A stretch of DNA of 64,000 nt from Legionella cardiaca (GTDB lineage Bacteria; Pseudomonadota; Gammaproteobacteria; Legionellales; Legionellaceae). The notes below the pieces were generated by a model. It saw only the letters and a list, made by a program, of their open reading frames with translations, had not been told where the DNA came from and searched no databases. Of the stretch, positions 44,982 to 54,275 are shown piece by piece. The stretch's first letter is position 1. Every line of letters begins with the position of its first letter. The DNA is taken from contig NZ_CP119078.1 in the NCBI RefSeq assembly GCF_029026145.1, positions 2,909,001-2,973,000 of the forward strand. The letters run 5' to 3'. The position numbers and the translations under genes are program-made.

Positions 44982-45748
44982 CGTTTAGCCCACCATAACC
45001 ATATACCAGCTATCAGCATTGGAATAGATAATAATTGTCCCATAGTCAGCCAATCAAAGGCAATAAATCCGAGTTGCACATCAGGTTGACGAAAACACTC
45101 AGCAATTAAACGGCAAATGGCATAACCCGTTAAAAAAACTGCCGATACGCAACCTGCAGGACGTGGCTTGGACGCATACCACCAGACAACAACGAATAAA
45201 AGAATACCTTCTAATCCTAATTCATATAATTGTGATGGGTGACGTGGTTCACCGTCTGAATTAGGAAATACCATCGCCCAAGGCACATCAGTCACTCGCC
45301 CCCATAACTCACCATTAATAAAATTTCCTGCGCGCCCTGCTGCAAGCCCTAAAGGAACCAAAGGCGCAATGAAATCACCAACTTCCAGAAACGGTTTTTT
45401 TGCTTTATATGCAAATAACAACAAGGCAATAGCAACTCCCAATAACCCGCCGTGGAAGGACATACCACCTTCCCATACTTTGAATAATATCCAAGGCTTG
45501 GTAAATAATTGCTCTGTATTATAGAAAAGCATATAGCCAAGCCTGCCGCCAATAATCACACCCAAGGCAGCATAAAAAATCAAATCGCCTATTTGTTCGG
45601 AAGTCCAATTTAAATGGTAATGTTTTACTCGCCAATGAGCTAAAGCCCAAGCACTAATAAAACCAAATAAATACATTAGACCATACCAATGTACCTGTAC
45701 GGGCCCTATCGAGAAAGCAACAGGATCTATATTAGGAAATATTAACAT
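44978..45748 (-). CDS. lgt: Prolipoprotein diacylglyceryl transferase
   Basis: Lgt transfers diacylglyceryl from phosphatidylglycerol to the lipobox Cys of prolipoproteins in the inner membrane. The 256-residue protein has seven predicted membrane segments, [12 protein letters not shown], the [10 protein letters not shown] motif and the Lgt signature [14 protein letters not shown]. The conserved Arg and His residues are present. It is followed by thyA (4-base overlap) and preceded by a terminator after the tauE-like gene. Confidence 0.96.
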   Translation of the reverse strand: MLIFPNIDPVAFSIGPVQVHWYGLMYLFGFISAWALAHWRVKHYHLNWTSEQIGDLIFYAALGVIIGGRLGYMLFYNTEQLFTKPWILFKVWEGGMSFHGGLLGVAIALLLFAYKAKKPFLEVGDFIAPLVPLGLAAGRAGNFINGELWGRVTDVPWAMVFPNSDGEPRHPSQLYELGLEGILLFVVVWWYASKPRPAGCVSAVFLTGYAICRLIAECFRQPDVQLGFIAFDWLTMGQLLSIPMLIAGIWLWWAKR

Positions 45749-45768
45749 TTACTTGCCTCAGCACATTT

Positions 45769-45792
45769 AAAAATTCCCAGGACGTATCCTGG
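45769..45792 (-). terminator. Intrinsic terminator after the TauE-like gene
   Basis: On the minus strand CCAGGA, loop TACG and TCCTGG (45777-45792) are followed by GAATTTTT. It separates rppH-ptsP-tauE from lgt-thyA. Confidence 0.75.
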
Positions 45793-45886
45793 TATTAAGT
45801 TAGCATTCGCACGTCAAGTTAGATACAAATTTATTTCTTCATCCTGAACAACTAATAAAATCTTTAATGAGATGCGAATAGTCGAA

Positions 45887-46696
45887 TCATTTCATTAATA
45901 AATTAATTGTTGATATTAATAAAATAAAAATAAACCCATACTTTAATTGCTTAACAGGAACTGCATAAGTTATTTTTGCGCCTATTGGCGCGAAAATACT
46001 GCTTAGAGTCGCCAAGCAAATTACTGCCGGCCAATAAATATAGCCCGTACTATAAAGTGGCAACATCACCTCTTTGCTCCCAGCCATTATAAAGGTTAGT
46101 GACCCTAATAAAGCCACTGTCATAGTGCAAAGCGCTGCGATAGGAATAATTTTACGTAATTCTAAACCACAGTAACTAAGATAGGGAATGATGAGGGTTC
46201 CGCCACCCACACCCAATAAGCCTGAATTTAAACCAATACAAAAACTTATTACCTTGGTATGTCGCAATTTAAAATCACGTTGATTAGGGATAAATTTAAG
46301 ATCAAAGAGCATCTTTATTGCGATACTCAATAAAAATAAAGCCAGGAATGTTTTGAGCCAGGCGGTGGGTAATTGCGCAGCAAGCAAGGCACCACATACC
46401 GTACCAATAATAATGCCAGGACATAATTGGTGGTAAATTTCCCATTGAATAACACATTCTTTGGCATGTGTTCGTAAAGAAGCATAGGTCGTAAAAACCA
46501 TCACCGCCAACGAAGTGCCTGCGGCCATGCGCATCGTTAACTCGGGTGGAAAAGCTGGATTATGATAAAAAATAAACAATAAGCAAGGCACAACAATTAT
46601 GCCACCACCAATACCTAATACTCCGGAAAGCAACCCAGCAAAAGTACCTGCTAAAGCATAGATACCACCGCTGATGGCCATTGCTGTTAAGATCAC
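45887..46696 (-). CDS. TauE/SafE family membrane permease (YfcA-like)
   Basis: A 269-residue protein with about eight membrane helices and two related halves, each with a glycine-rich loop: GLLSGVLGIGGGIIVVPCLL and GLLGVGGGTLIIPYLS. These are the hallmark of the TauE/SafE family, whose members export sulfite, sulfoacetate or related anions, with specificity seldom predictable. It overlaps the end of ptsP by 4 bases, so it is translated with it, and it ends in an intrinsic terminator. Confidence 0.87.
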   Translation of the reverse strand: MILTAMAISGGIYALAGTFAGLLSGVLGIGGGIIVVPCLLFIFYHNPAFPPELTMRMAAGTSLAVMVFTTYASLRTHAKECVIQWEIYHQLCPGIIIGTVCGALLAAQLPTAWLKTFLALFLLSIAIKMLFDLKFIPNQRDFKLRHTKVISFCIGLNSGLLGVGGGTLIIPYLSYCGLELRKIIPIAALCTMTVALLGSLTFIMAGSKEVMLPLYSTGYIYWPAVICLATLSSIFAPIGAKITYAVPVKQLKYGFIFILLISTINLLMK

Positions 46697-48984
46697 GATT
46701 TGCCAGCTCGAATTAAGCCACCTAGACCTTCTTCTTCTAGTGCTTTTTGCAAATACATGCGAATTTCAGCAGGATGTTCAAGTTCAAGTACATCAGCTAA
46801 TACTTTACGAGCATTTGCCATGGAAACATTGCGAATAACCCATTTGACTCGTGGTAAGCTGGTAGAGTTCATACTTAACGTATCAAAACCCATTGCTAAT
46901 AAAAGAATGACCGCCAGTGGGTCACTTGCCATTTCGCCGCAAATACTTACTTCTACTCCGGCGGCATGTCCTCCTTCAACAACCTTCATTAAAGTTCGTA
47001 ACATCGCTGGATGAAATGCATCATAAAGACCTGCTACCCGCGCATTATTACGATCAACTGCCAGTAAATATTGCGTCAAATCATTGCTGCCTACGGAAAT
47101 AAAATCAACACGCTTTGCCAATTCTCGAGCAAGGTAAACGGCAGCCGGCACTTCTATCATAACGCCCAATTTTGGCTTTTCAATAAGACAACCTTCTTCC
47201 AGTAATTCTTTAAATGCTTGCTCCAGCAGAAAAGCGGCCTCTTCAACCTCGCTTAAGGTCGTCACCATGGGTAACATAATACGCAAGTTATTTAGTTCTT
47301 CACTGGCTCGCATCATAGCGCGTACCTGCATCAAAAACACTTCGGGATGATCAAGTGTTACCCGAATTCCCCGCCAACCCAGGTAAGGGTTATCTTCCTC
47401 AACGGGAAAATAAGGCAAGATTTTATCACCGCCAATATCCAGGGTACGCATGGTTACAAACCTTGGTGCAAAGGCTTTAAGTATTTGACGGTAAATAATG
47501 TATTGCTCGTCTTCCGAAGGAAATCTGTCACGACTCATAAAGGGTACTTCTGAGCGATAAAGTCCGACCCCCTCTGCCCCTACACTTAATGACAATCCCG
47601 CATCCATAGCAAGACCCGTATTAACTTGCAAGGATACTCGATAGCTATCAAGTGTTTCAGCAGGTTTATCGCGAAGACTCACTAAACTTTGATTCAGTTC
47701 TTCTTCCTCTTGCGCAAGCTTTTTAAACTCGGCAAGTACTGTTCTGGATGGTGAAATATAGACGTGGCCATAATAACCATCGACAATCACTGCTCGGCGG
47801 GATAGATGCTCAACCTTAAGACCACGCACTCCCATCACAGTGGGCACACCCAAGGCACGTGCCAAAATAGCTACATGTGAATTATTGGCACCCTTTGCCG
47901 AAACGACAGCAGCTAAACAACCCTCAGGCACCTCAGCAAGCGCCGATGCAGTAATCTCTTCACCAATTAAAATTGTTCGTCGCGGATAGGCAATTTCCTC
48001 CCGTTGCGACAATTGTAATTCCGCCAACACTCGACGGCCTAAATCGCGGAAATCACTAGCACGCTCTCGTAGATAGTCATCTTCCATATTCTCAAATTGT
48101 TGAACGTGCTTTTTTATTACCGTCGATAACGCAGCTTGAGCACTAAGTTGTTCTTCGCGAATCACCTCTTCAACCTCTGCGCCTAAACTATCCTTATCAA
48201 GAATTCGAAGATAAACATCAAATAGGGCATGTTCGTCTTCAGCAACTGTTGATTTCATACGACGACTCAACCGCTGCATATCTTCACGTGCTGCTTGCAA
48301 AGCTTCTAAAAAGATAGCAATCTCTTCTTCAACATTATCCACAGTATGTCTTGGGACAGAATCAATATCTGCAGGAGGATAAACAACTACGGCAGTCCCA
48401 ATACCAACACCTGGAACACTGCCTACACCGGTAAGAGCGGTTGACGTAACCTCAAGTTTGTTGGCGCCCAGGGGCTTCGGTTGTGTTAGTAAAGCAAGCT
48501 CGCCGGTAGCTTCGGCATGAGCAATAATACCGCCTAATTGAGCAGCGAGCGTGATTAAAAACGCTTCTTCCGCATCATCAAAACAACATTCATCCAGTCG
48601 CTGTGCGGTGATTACCCCATAGAGCTTGCGATGCTGAATAACGGGAACCCCTAAAAAACCTTTTAGGCGCTCTTCACCTAATAAAGGATTTTCATAAAAA
48701 TCGGGATGAGAGGGGGCATCTTCAATATTGATTGGTTCTTCACGACGTCCAATTAAGCCAATTAGGCCATGATCAAGCCCGATACGAACTCTAAACTCGG
48801 CTTGTTTATTTAAACCATCGGTGGCTATTAAAACATACTCGGCGTGTTTGTTATCAATGAGGTAAACGGATACTGATTCGGCATCAACAGCTTTGCGCAC
48901 TCGCTGTACCAAAATAGCCAATGCTTCATTCAGATGATTTGCCGTAGTTACATCTTGTACAATTCGCTTTAGTATTTTTAACAT
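46693..48984 (-). CDS. ptsP: PTS nitrogen-regulatory enzyme I (EI-Ntr)
   Basis: EI-Ntr autophosphorylates from phosphoenolpyruvate and passes phosphate to NPr in the regulatory PTS. The 763-residue protein has an N-terminal GAF domain (about 1-170) and the PEP-utilising His domain with KGANNSHVAILARALGVPTV, where the His is the phosphorylation site. The barrel domain follows, with LYRSEVPFMSRDRFPSE, RTLDIGGDKILPYF, MIEVPAAV and the C-terminal VSICGEMASDP. The ATG follows the rppH stop codon immediately, indicating tight coupling; the order rppH-ptsP-lgt-thyA is conserved in gamma-proteobacteria. Confidence 0.95.
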   Translation of the reverse strand: MLKILKRIVQDVTTANHLNEALAILVQRVRKAVDAESVSVYLIDNKHAEYVLIATDGLNKQAEFRVRIGLDHGLIGLIGRREEPINIEDAPSHPDFYENPLLGEERLKGFLGVPVIQHRKLYGVITAQRLDECCFDDAEEAFLITLAAQLGGIIAHAEATGELALLTQPKPLGANKLEVTSTALTGVGSVPGVGIGTAVVVYPPADIDSVPRHTVDNVEEEIAIFLEALQAAREDMQRLSRRMKSTVAEDEHALFDVYLRILDKDSLGAEVEEVIREEQLSAQAALSTVIKKHVQQFENMEDDYLRERASDFRDLGRRVLAELQLSQREEIAYPRRTILIGEEITASALAEVPEGCLAAVVSAKGANNSHVAILARALGVPTVMGVRGLKVEHLSRRAVIVDGYYGHVYISPSRTVLAEFKKLAQEEEELNQSLVSLRDKPAETLDSYRVSLQVNTGLAMDAGLSLSVGAEGVGLYRSEVPFMSRDRFPSEDEQYIIYRQILKAFAPRFVTMRTLDIGGDKILPYFPVEEDNPYLGWRGIRVTLDHPEVFLMQVRAMMRASEELNNLRIMLPMVTTLSEVEEAAFLLEQAFKELLEEGCLIEKPKLGVMIEVPAAVYLARELAKRVDFISVGSNDLTQYLLAVDRNNARVAGLYDAFHPAMLRTLMKVVEGGHAAGVEVSICGEMASDPLAVILLLAMGFDTLSMNSTSLPRVKWVIRNVSMANARKVLADVLELEHPAEIRMYLQKALEEEGLGGLIRAGKS

Positions 48985-49509
48985 TTATCGACTATGATTA
49001 CCCCGCTTACGTCGAGCACCAAAAGGAGTTCGTCGCCTTTTTAATAAATGCTCTAATTCTTTCATGGCTTGAGAATAAACCTGTCTTTTAAAAAAAATAA
49101 CCTGCTCTTGCGGTTCGTGGTAATCTATCCAACGCCAACTATCAAATTCAGGTGAATCACTTAAATCCAAACGAATCTTTTGTTCAGACGCGACTAATTT
49201 TAACAAATACCATTTTTGCTTCTGGCCAATTACTAAAGGCTCACTACCGTGTCGCAAATATTGCTTAGGTAAACGATACTTTAACCATCTTTTGGTTGCA
49301 CCAAGAACCTCAATATCCTCTCGATCCAAACCAACTTCTTCTCGTAACTCACGAAACATTGCTTCTAATGCCGTTTCACCGGTAGCAAGTCCACCTTGAG
49401 GAAATTGCCAGGCATCATGTCCCTGACGCCTGCCCCAAAAAACTCGACCCGATCCGTTCACCAGAATAATGCCGACATTTAACCGGTATCCGGCGCGATC
49501 AATAACCAT
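48985..49509 (-). CDS. rppH: RNA pyrophosphohydrolase
   Basis: RppH removes pyrophosphate from mRNA 5' ends and starts RNase E-dependent decay. The 174-residue Nudix enzyme has WGRRQGHDAWQFPQGG, Nudix box residues in GETALEAMFRELREEVGL, and the C-terminal ESPEF-like DLSDSPEFDSWRWIDYHEP. It closely resembles the L. pneumophila protein, which begins MVIDRAGYRLNVGI; hence ATG 49509 is used rather than the ATG two codons upstream at 49515. The tail is very basic (KRRRTPFGARRKRG). Confidence 0.94.
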   Translation of the reverse strand: MVIDRAGYRLNVGIILVNGSGRVFWGRRQGHDAWQFPQGGLATGETALEAMFRELREEVGLDREDIEVLGATKRWLKYRLPKQYLRHGSEPLVIGQKQKWYLLKLVASEQKIRLDLSDSPEFDSWRWIDYHEPQEQVIFFKRQVYSQAMKELEHLLKRRRTPFGARRKRGNHSR

Positions 49510-49590
49510 AGTCATGACTACTTAAGCTAAACTTTTAATACCTTTGATTTTTCCATAAAGTATAAGAGGTTGGCAAATAAATCTCATCTT

Positions 49591-50742
49591 TTAAGTGTAA
49601 ATTGTAGCGCTACTAAATTCTTGACTATCCTCACTCGCATTCGCTTTCATTCCTGAGGTTAGCAAAGTCCCCCAATAACTGTAATTTTTTTTGGAAAAAA
49701 AACCATCTGCAGAAGGTTTAGGGAGCACAACATTTTTGCGACTTGCTTCAATCTTTAAACAACTTAGACACTCATTGATAACCTTGTAAGCCTTTAATAA
49801 TAATTCCGATTTAAGAATAGGCATTTTCTCCACGATAACCTCGCGAAATTCTGCGATTTCTTTTTTTAAATCATTGCATTCACCACTAACTGTTAAGTTG
49901 CCTGCAAAGGAGAGACTACACTTATTAGAAAAAAGAAGTTTCGCTACGGTTTTTGACATCATTGCTTGCCATTCATCGCAGAAAAACCAGGTCGTATTTG
50001 GAAATTGTTTACAGCTTTCCTCCAGCAACATTGCTCCTTGCGCAAATGCATACGTAAGATTTTGTGTTTGTGTGTCAACTTGTTGTTTGAAATCTTTGCT
50101 AAAGCTATCTATTTTTGCGGTTAATTCCTCCAACTTATGTTTAATATTCTTTGCTTGTTGCCAGAAAGGAATAACCGATGTTGAATTCTCTGGTTTTGTT
50201 AATTGTTCTGCTAAAAATTCAGCGCGATTTAATTCCTCATTATGCTCTTGCAAATTTAAACAATTATGATTAATTAAGAGGAGATAAGCATCACAAACAC
50301 TCAAGCAAACCCGATAAAGACTTAATGCATAGGCAAATTGCTGCATAAATAGTTGTGCTTTAGAGGTATATGGTTTTTCGCGCGAGAAAACATAGCCATT
50401 ATTCCATTGCAAAGGTAATCCGCTCGCGGCAATTTGCATATCAAAGGCCATGACCAGGCTAGGTGTTGAATCGGTGTCCATTGCTTCAGCTTTTTTTGCT
50501 AATTCTTCTTCGCTTAGCAAACAAATTTTCATTGCATCGACAACCTCATTGAAGTTAAACATATCTTGCCCTATTGCCGGGCTTTCGGTGAGTTTATCGG
50601 TAATCTTGGGATTAAAAAAATAAGCGCTGAAAACTTCTCTGATTTTAACGGTGGCATCTGCATAATATTGCCCGCGTTTGTATATTAGTTGTAAGGTGGT
50701 GTCTGTTTCTTCCTGTAAAAGTTTCAATTCCTTTTTTCCCAT
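49591..50742 (-). CDS. Hypothetical helical protein, effector-like
   Basis: A 383-residue cytoplasmic-type protein without signal peptide or membrane segment; ATG 50742 has a TAAGGAG site 6 bases upstream. It is largely helical, with a coiled-coil stretch around 195-235 (AKNIKHKLEELTAKIDSFSK), ten or so scattered Cys, and a C-terminus rich in Ser, Glu and Thr (ASEDSQEFSSATIYT) that would suit Dot/Icm recognition. I recognise no domain. Convergent or divergent housekeeping genes on both sides suggest an inserted accessory gene. Confidence 0.55.
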   Translation of the reverse strand: MGKKELKLLQEETDTTLQLIYKRGQYYADATVKIREVFSAYFFNPKITDKLTESPAIGQDMFNFNEVVDAMKICLLSEEELAKKAEAMDTDSTPSLVMAFDMQIAASGLPLQWNNGYVFSREKPYTSKAQLFMQQFAYALSLYRVCLSVCDAYLLLINHNCLNLQEHNEELNRAEFLAEQLTKPENSTSVIPFWQQAKNIKHKLEELTAKIDSFSKDFKQQVDTQTQNLTYAFAQGAMLLEESCKQFPNTTWFFCDEWQAMMSKTVAKLLFSNKCSLSFAGNLTVSGECNDLKKEIAEFREVIVEKMPILKSELLLKAYKVINECLSCLKIEASRKNVVLPKPSADGFFSKKNYSYWGTLLTSGMKANASEDSQEFSSATIYT

Positions 50743-50897
50743 CTCAACTCCTTAAAATCTTCCTGAACTTAATTTCTACAATGCGATATTATCCTTGTCA
50801 AGACGCTTATTATTTTTTGCTCAAAATCACAACTTTGATTCCACACTTTAAGCCTGAACGCTATAATCGATTATTTTTTATAATTAGATCACCACTT

Positions 50898-51908
50898 ATG
50901 AAAAAACATATTCTTATTCTTAATACTGGTGGAACAATTAGTAGTGTTAAAACCTCCCATGGCTATGAACCTTCTCTAGGTTATGTTCAAACTGCCCTGG
51001 CGCAAATTCCTGCTTTAAAACATCCTAAGATGCCTGACTACACTATAAAGGAATACGATCCATTACTGGACTCATCCAATATGACGTTGACCGACTGGAA
51101 TCGTATTGCTACTGACATTGCGAATGAATATCGGCATTTTGATGGTTTTGTGATTTTTCATGGCACCGATACCATGGCTTATACGGCCTCAGCACTTTCT
51201 TTTATGCTTGAGAATCTGGGCAAACCTGTCATTGTTACAGGCTCACAAATTCCATTGTCGGAAGTGCGTAATGACGCTTTAGATAATGTCATTACCTCAC
51301 TTTGGCTTTGTGCTCATCAACCGATTAACGAAGTTTGTGTGTATTTTAATCAACAGCTTCTTCGCGGCAACAGAACGCAGAAGGTGAGCGCTCAACGCTT
51401 TAATGCTTTTGACTCCCCCAACTATCCGCATTTGGCAACCATTGGCATTAGCATTGAACTTAAACACGAACTTCTGCTGCCTTCCCCCACCAGACCTTTT
51501 CGTCTTCAGCAATTAAGCCCGCAATTTATTGCTAACTTTCGCCTGTTTCCAGGCTTTGCCACAAAAGTACTTGATTATGTTTTGCAGCAACCGATTAAAG
51601 GCTTGGTATTGGAAACCTATGGAGCTGGCAATGCTCAAAACAATGACCCACATTTTCTACAAAGTTTAAAAGACGCTTGTGATCGAGGTGTCGTTATTGT
51701 CAACTGTAGCCAGTGTCAGCAAGGGCATGTGGAAATGAATCAATACGCCACTGGCTATACTTTAAAGCAGGCCGGCTTAATCAGTGGACATGATATGACA
51801 CCGGAAGCGGCTCATTGCAAGTTACTTTATTTATTTAGTAAGGATTTAAGTCTCCAACAAGTCAAGCAGTTGCTAGAGACTAATTTATGTGGCGAATTAC
51901 TTAATTAA
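50898..51908 (+). CDS. ansA: Type I L-asparaginase
   Basis: The 336-residue product from ATG 50898 lacks a signal peptide and matches cytoplasmic asparaginase I. It has the N-terminal LILNTGGTISS with the nucleophile Thr, the second catalytic motif FHGTDTMAYTASALSFML, PVIVTGSQIPLSEVRNDA, and the C-terminal allosteric-type region with VLETYGAGNAQN and VNCSQCQQGHVEMNQY. It hydrolyses asparagine to aspartate and ammonia. A longer ORF from 50781 is rejected because the family starts at MKKHILILNTGG. Confidence 0.9.
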   Translation: MKKHILILNTGGTISSVKTSHGYEPSLGYVQTALAQIPALKHPKMPDYTIKEYDPLLDSSNMTLTDWNRIATDIANEYRHFDGFVIFHGTDTMAYTASALSFMLENLGKPVIVTGSQIPLSEVRNDALDNVITSLWLCAHQPINEVCVYFNQQLLRGNRTQKVSAQRFNAFDSPNYPHLATIGISIELKHELLLPSPTRPFRLQQLSPQFIANFRLFPGFATKVLDYVLQQPIKGLVLETYGAGNAQNNDPHFLQSLKDACDRGVVIVNCSQCQQGHVEMNQYATGYTLKQAGLISGHDMTPEAAHCKLLYLFSKDLSLQQVKQLLETNLCGELLN

Positions 51909-52750
51909 ACCAAAACCAAGCTGGATGTATACTCTGGATCAATTTCATTTTTTGCTTTTTTAATACATTCTTCCAGGAAACCACTGTCTGGATGCAAGGT
52001 AGGCAAGGCAATATTAATAGTAGAAAAGAAAGCAAAGGTTATTGGAATAGAAATTGTTGAACCATGCATGGTACAAAGCTCGTAATTAGCCCGCTCTAAT
52101 TTATCTAACCATTCCAACACACGCTTCTTTTTATTTTCTTTAATATCCACATGTTTTTCATCTAAAGTTGTTAAATCAGATTCACATTCATTTAAAGTCT
52201 TAATAATTAATTTTTCTTTACTATCAGATAGCGCTGAGAACGTCGTTAACTTTGGATTTTGTGCTAATTTTGAAACCCCGCTAATGCGGTGACCATCATG
52301 AATTTTTTGGGCGTAGTAACTTGCTGCATAATAACGAAAAACGTTTAATGGTTCATCATCATGAGGAATATCAAGCAACTTCACTTCTGTAAATTTAGCA
52401 AAAAGATTGTCCAGGAGATCAATCGTTCTTTTCATTCTCGGACCAAATTTGCCCTCATCATAGTTCTTTTCTTTGGCTTTTTGGGCAGCATCACTCTTGC
52501 ACTTGATAAGTAATGCTCTTAAATTTTCATAGGTGAGTTTATCACTGTCTTCATTAGCAAATTTATCCAGGGCAATTAACAACTTATCAGCCAAATCCCG
52601 CTTTGCCTTAGATAGCTCGTCATCACGCCCAAGACTCATCCAACCCAGGATGGTATTGCTGGTACTATTATCAGCACTAACTGATTTATCCCTAATATCT
52701 TTTATCATTTCCACGATATAAGGTTTCACAATATCAAGAAAAACGGTCAT
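51905..52750 (-). CDS. Hypothetical protein, effector-like
   Basis: A 281-residue soluble, charged, mostly helical protein; ATG 52750 has AAAGGAG 9 bases upstream. Visible segments include DELSKAKRDLADKLLIALDK, RVLEWLDKLERANYELC, and a C-terminal hydrophobic stretch (ISIPITFAFFSTINIALP). No known domain is recognised. The last codons overlap the ansA stop on the opposite strand by 4 bases. Legionella genomes hold many such single-copy helical proteins; effector status is a guess. Confidence 0.55.
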   Translation of the reverse strand: MTVFLDIVKPYIVEMIKDIRDKSVSADNSTSNTILGWMSLGRDDELSKAKRDLADKLLIALDKFANEDSDKLTYENLRALLIKCKSDAAQKAKEKNYDEGKFGPRMKRTIDLLDNLFAKFTEVKLLDIPHDDEPLNVFRYYAASYYAQKIHDGHRISGVSKLAQNPKLTTFSALSDSKEKLIIKTLNECESDLTTLDEKHVDIKENKKKRVLEWLDKLERANYELCTMHGSTISIPITFAFFSTINIALPTLHPDSGFLEECIKKAKNEIDPEYTSSLVLV

Positions 52751-52877
52751 GGCACTACTCCTTTGCTCATAATTTTTTTATCATATCCACTAATTTTAAT
52801 CTTCGCAACATAAATGCAGATTGTTTAATAAGGCGACTTATTGCAATATATTGGCTAACAAGGAATAAGAAAAACTT

Positions 52878-54251
52878 ATGTCATTACAAATCGTTATTTT
52901 GGCTGCAGGCCAAGGAAAGCGCATGCTTTCTCAGACTCCCAAAGTGCTTCATCGAGTGGCAGGAAAGCCTATGCTGACTCGTGTTGTGGAGACGGCACAA
53001 CAATTAAATCCAGATGCTATTCACGTGATTTATGGGAATGGTGGCGATAAAATTAGACAGGCTTTGCCTGATTTAGCAGTCAATTGGGTTTTGCAAGAGA
53101 AACAACTCGGTACGGGGCATGCTGTCTTGCAAGCGTTACCTTATATTCCGACAAGCTCTCAAGTCTTAATTTTATCTGCCGACGTCCCGCTTATTCAAGC
53201 ACAAACATTAAGAGCACTTATTGATTGCAACGAACAAAGGCATACGTTAAATCTACTGCTGGCAATAGTTGAAAATCCAACCGGCCTTGGCAGAATTATC
53301 CGCAACAACCAGGGAGAAGTTCGTGCCATCATGGAGGAAAGAGACGCCACTGATGCCCAAAAGGAAATTAAAGAAATTTATAGCGGCATTTGTTGTGCAC
53401 AGGCCGCGGATTTGGCGCGCTGGTTACCCGTGTTAAACAATCACAATGCCCAAGGGGAATATTATTTAACTGAAATCATTTCTCTTGCCGTTGCTGAAAA
53501 TTTACCGATTGTTTCGTTACAAGCAACAGATAGCAGTGAAATTCAAGGTGTTAATGATCGCGTGCAATTACATCAATTAGAACGTATTTGGCAGCAAAAT
53601 TATGCCAGAAAACTCTTGCTTTCTGGCGTAACCATCGCCGATGGCAATCGTCTGGATGTCCGTGGCAATCTTCAATGCGGTCAAGATGTTTTTATTGATG
53701 TGAATACGGTATTTGGCGGTGAGGTTGTCATAGGCTCTGGATCGCGTATAGGACCTAACTGCGTATTACATAATGTGCAAATAGGTGAACACTGCGAAAT
53801 TTTAGCAAACTCCGTACTGGAAAATTGTGAAATTGGCAATCATTGTCATGTGGGGCCCTTTGCTCGTTTAAGACCTGGAACAAAACTAGGCGATGATTGC
53901 AAAATCGGTAATTTTGTTGAAACTAAAAATGCCTTGTTTGCTCAAGGAAGTAAAGCAAGCCATCTTAGTTATCTTGGCGATGTTGATATCGGTAAAGAAG
54001 TCAACATAGGCGCAGGTACCATTACCTGCAATTATGATGGAGCCAATAAGCATCAAACAGTCATTGAAGAAGGAGCCTTTATTGGTTCAGACACGCAGTT
54101 AGTAGCTCCGGTTATCGTTGGCGCTTATGCTACTGTAGGAGCTGGCAGCACCATTCGTAAAAATGTTCCTCCAGGAGAATTAACATTAACGGAGAGTAAA
54201 CAAAAAACTATTGTTGGCTGGAAAAGACCCATTAAAAAAGATTCACAATAA
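52878..54251 (+). CDS. glmU: Bifunctional UDP-GlcNAc pyrophosphorylase/GlcN-1-P acetyltransferase
   Basis: GlmU makes UDP-GlcNAc for peptidoglycan and LPS. The 457 residues cover an N-terminal uridylyltransferase (ILAAGQGKRMLSQTPKVLH, QLGTGHAVLQALP, LSADVPL) and a C-terminal left-handed beta-helix acetyltransferase (FARLRPGTKLGDDCKIGNFV, ETKNA, HLSYLGDVDIG, NYDGANKHQT). The tail GWKRP is typical. It is monocistronic between two minus-strand genes. Confidence 0.97.
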   Translation: MSLQIVILAAGQGKRMLSQTPKVLHRVAGKPMLTRVVETAQQLNPDAIHVIYGNGGDKIRQALPDLAVNWVLQEKQLGTGHAVLQALPYIPTSSQVLILSADVPLIQAQTLRALIDCNEQRHTLNLLLAIVENPTGLGRIIRNNQGEVRAIMEERDATDAQKEIKEIYSGICCAQAADLARWLPVLNNHNAQGEYYLTEIISLAVAENLPIVSLQATDSSEIQGVNDRVQLHQLERIWQQNYARKLLLSGVTIADGNRLDVRGNLQCGQDVFIDVNTVFGGEVVIGSGSRIGPNCVLHNVQIGEHCEILANSVLENCEIGNHCHVGPFARLRPGTKLGDDCKIGNFVETKNALFAQGSKASHLSYLGDVDIGKEVNIGAGTITCNYDGANKHQTVIEEGAFIGSDTQLVAPVIVGAYATVGAGSTIRKNVPPGELTLTESKQKTIVGWKRPIKKDSQ

Positions 54252-54275
54252 TCACTTGCAGAAGTGTCACTTGGC

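Noticed and set aside
46700-47014. A 104-codon plus-strand ORF within ptsP
   Set aside because: It is antisense to the conserved C-terminal part of PtsP, so it is a codon-bias shadow.
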